Shown here: piece after piece, positions 4,860 through 5,050 of the stretch
Layout of the letters: the number at the start of each line of letters is the position of its first letter
Position numbering within the stretch: the stretch's first letter is position 1
NCBI GenBank assembly: GCA_030600745.1
Contig: JAUVLL010000256.1
Span: 1 to 5,050, forward strand
Reading direction: 5' to 3'
DNA length: 5,050 nucleotides
Source of the DNA: Spirochaetaceae bacterium
GTDB lineage: Bacteria; Spirochaetota; Spirochaetia; B11-G9
Translations under genes and position numbers: made by a program
The notes under the pieces: model-generated
Told to the model about the DNA's origin: nothing
Databases searched by the model: none
What the model saw: only the letters and a program-made list of their open reading frames with translations

Positions 4860-5050
4860 ATGGAAGATATTAAACAGATAGAACTCACTAAATACACAAA
4901 ATTCGCAGGCTGCGGTGCTAAACTTGGACCCGGAACACTGGACAAGGCACTTTGCGGTCTTAAGCAGCCTGATTATCCAAATTTAATAGCAGATTTTAAA
5001 ACCAGCGAAGATGCAGGGATATATAAAGTCTCTGATGATATAGCACTGAT
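4860..5050 (+). CDS. selD: Selenide, water dikinase SelD, N-terminal part (cut by window end)
   Basis: The first 63 codons are present. SelD makes selenophosphate from selenide and ATP, the selenium donor for selenocysteine, selenouridine and the SDMH selenium cofactor. FAGCGAKLGPGTL at residues 15-27 aligns with the E. coli active-site loop GAGCGCKISP. The catalytic Cys17 equivalent is Cys18 (TGC at 4911-4913, so not selenocysteine) and Lys20 is Lys21. The second loop Cys is Ala20; that Cys is not the essential one. EDAGIY, before the C-terminal cut, fits the conserved acidic ATP/metal segment (DDAAVY in E. coli). The start is ATG at 4860, with AGAAGG at 4850-4855. It follows the XdhC-YqeB gene by 43 bases with no terminator seen, so it is probably in the same operon. 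The context suggests dedication to molybdenum hydroxylase maturation; whether it also serves selenoprotein synthesis cannot be told here. Confidence 0.93.
   Translation, partial: MEDIKQIELTKYTKFAGCGAKLGPGTLDKALCGLKQPDYPNLIADFKTSEDAGIYKVSDDIAL

Noticed and set aside
4911..4913. Selenocysteine at the SelD active site
   Set aside because: The codon is TGC, not TGA, so this SelD is the cysteine form.

Overview
The window is a compact, AT-rich stretch of bacterial DNA (GC well below half by eye; not counted). Shine-Dalgarno sites are clear and genes are tightly packed. The right half points to an anaerobe or facultative anaerobe that uses the selenium-dependent molybdenum hydroxylase (SDMH) system. 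A short lipoprotein signal and the DUF4160/DUF2442 pair would fit a spirochaete or a clostridium-like lineage. I cannot place the organism more closely from this sequence.

Left part, minus strand (1-1348). A short lipoprotein-like reading frame (21-266) ends abruptly. The -1 frame (1-99) runs off the window edge with a transglutaminase-like signature, so the locus looks like a frameshifted or internally deleted gene. Upstream of it is an azlC-azlD pair (319-1348), overlapping by 8 bases, for a two-subunit branched-chain amino acid type exporter. A perfect 11-bp inverted repeat sits against the azlC start codon, in a leader with no visible Shine-Dalgarno site.

Middle part (1480-2406). Two small plus-strand genes encode DUF4160 and DUF2442 proteins, a recurrent pair of unknown function. 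Tail to tail with them is an 80-codon minus-strand gene whose last residues resemble the C-terminal end of glycerophosphodiester phosphodiesterases. Its upstream region holds an array of degenerate CAGTNAN heptamers that reverses orientation and can fold back on itself.

Right part, plus strand (2442-5050). A probable operon encodes YqeC (P-loop protein, TTG start), a 531-residue fusion of XdhC to an EF2563/YqeB-type protein, and the N-terminal 63 residues of selenide water dikinase SelD. Inferred pathway: SelD makes selenophosphate, which feeds maturation of a selenium-containing molybdenum hydroxylase. XdhC-type proteins handle molybdenum cofactor for such enzymes. YqeC and YqeB are SDMH accessory proteins whose exact chemistry is not established. 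The hydroxylase subunits and a MocA-type cytidylyltransferase are not in the window and would be expected downstream. The most notable items are the XdhC-YqeB fusion, the heptamer palindrome, the azlC leader hairpin and the broken transglutaminase-like gene.
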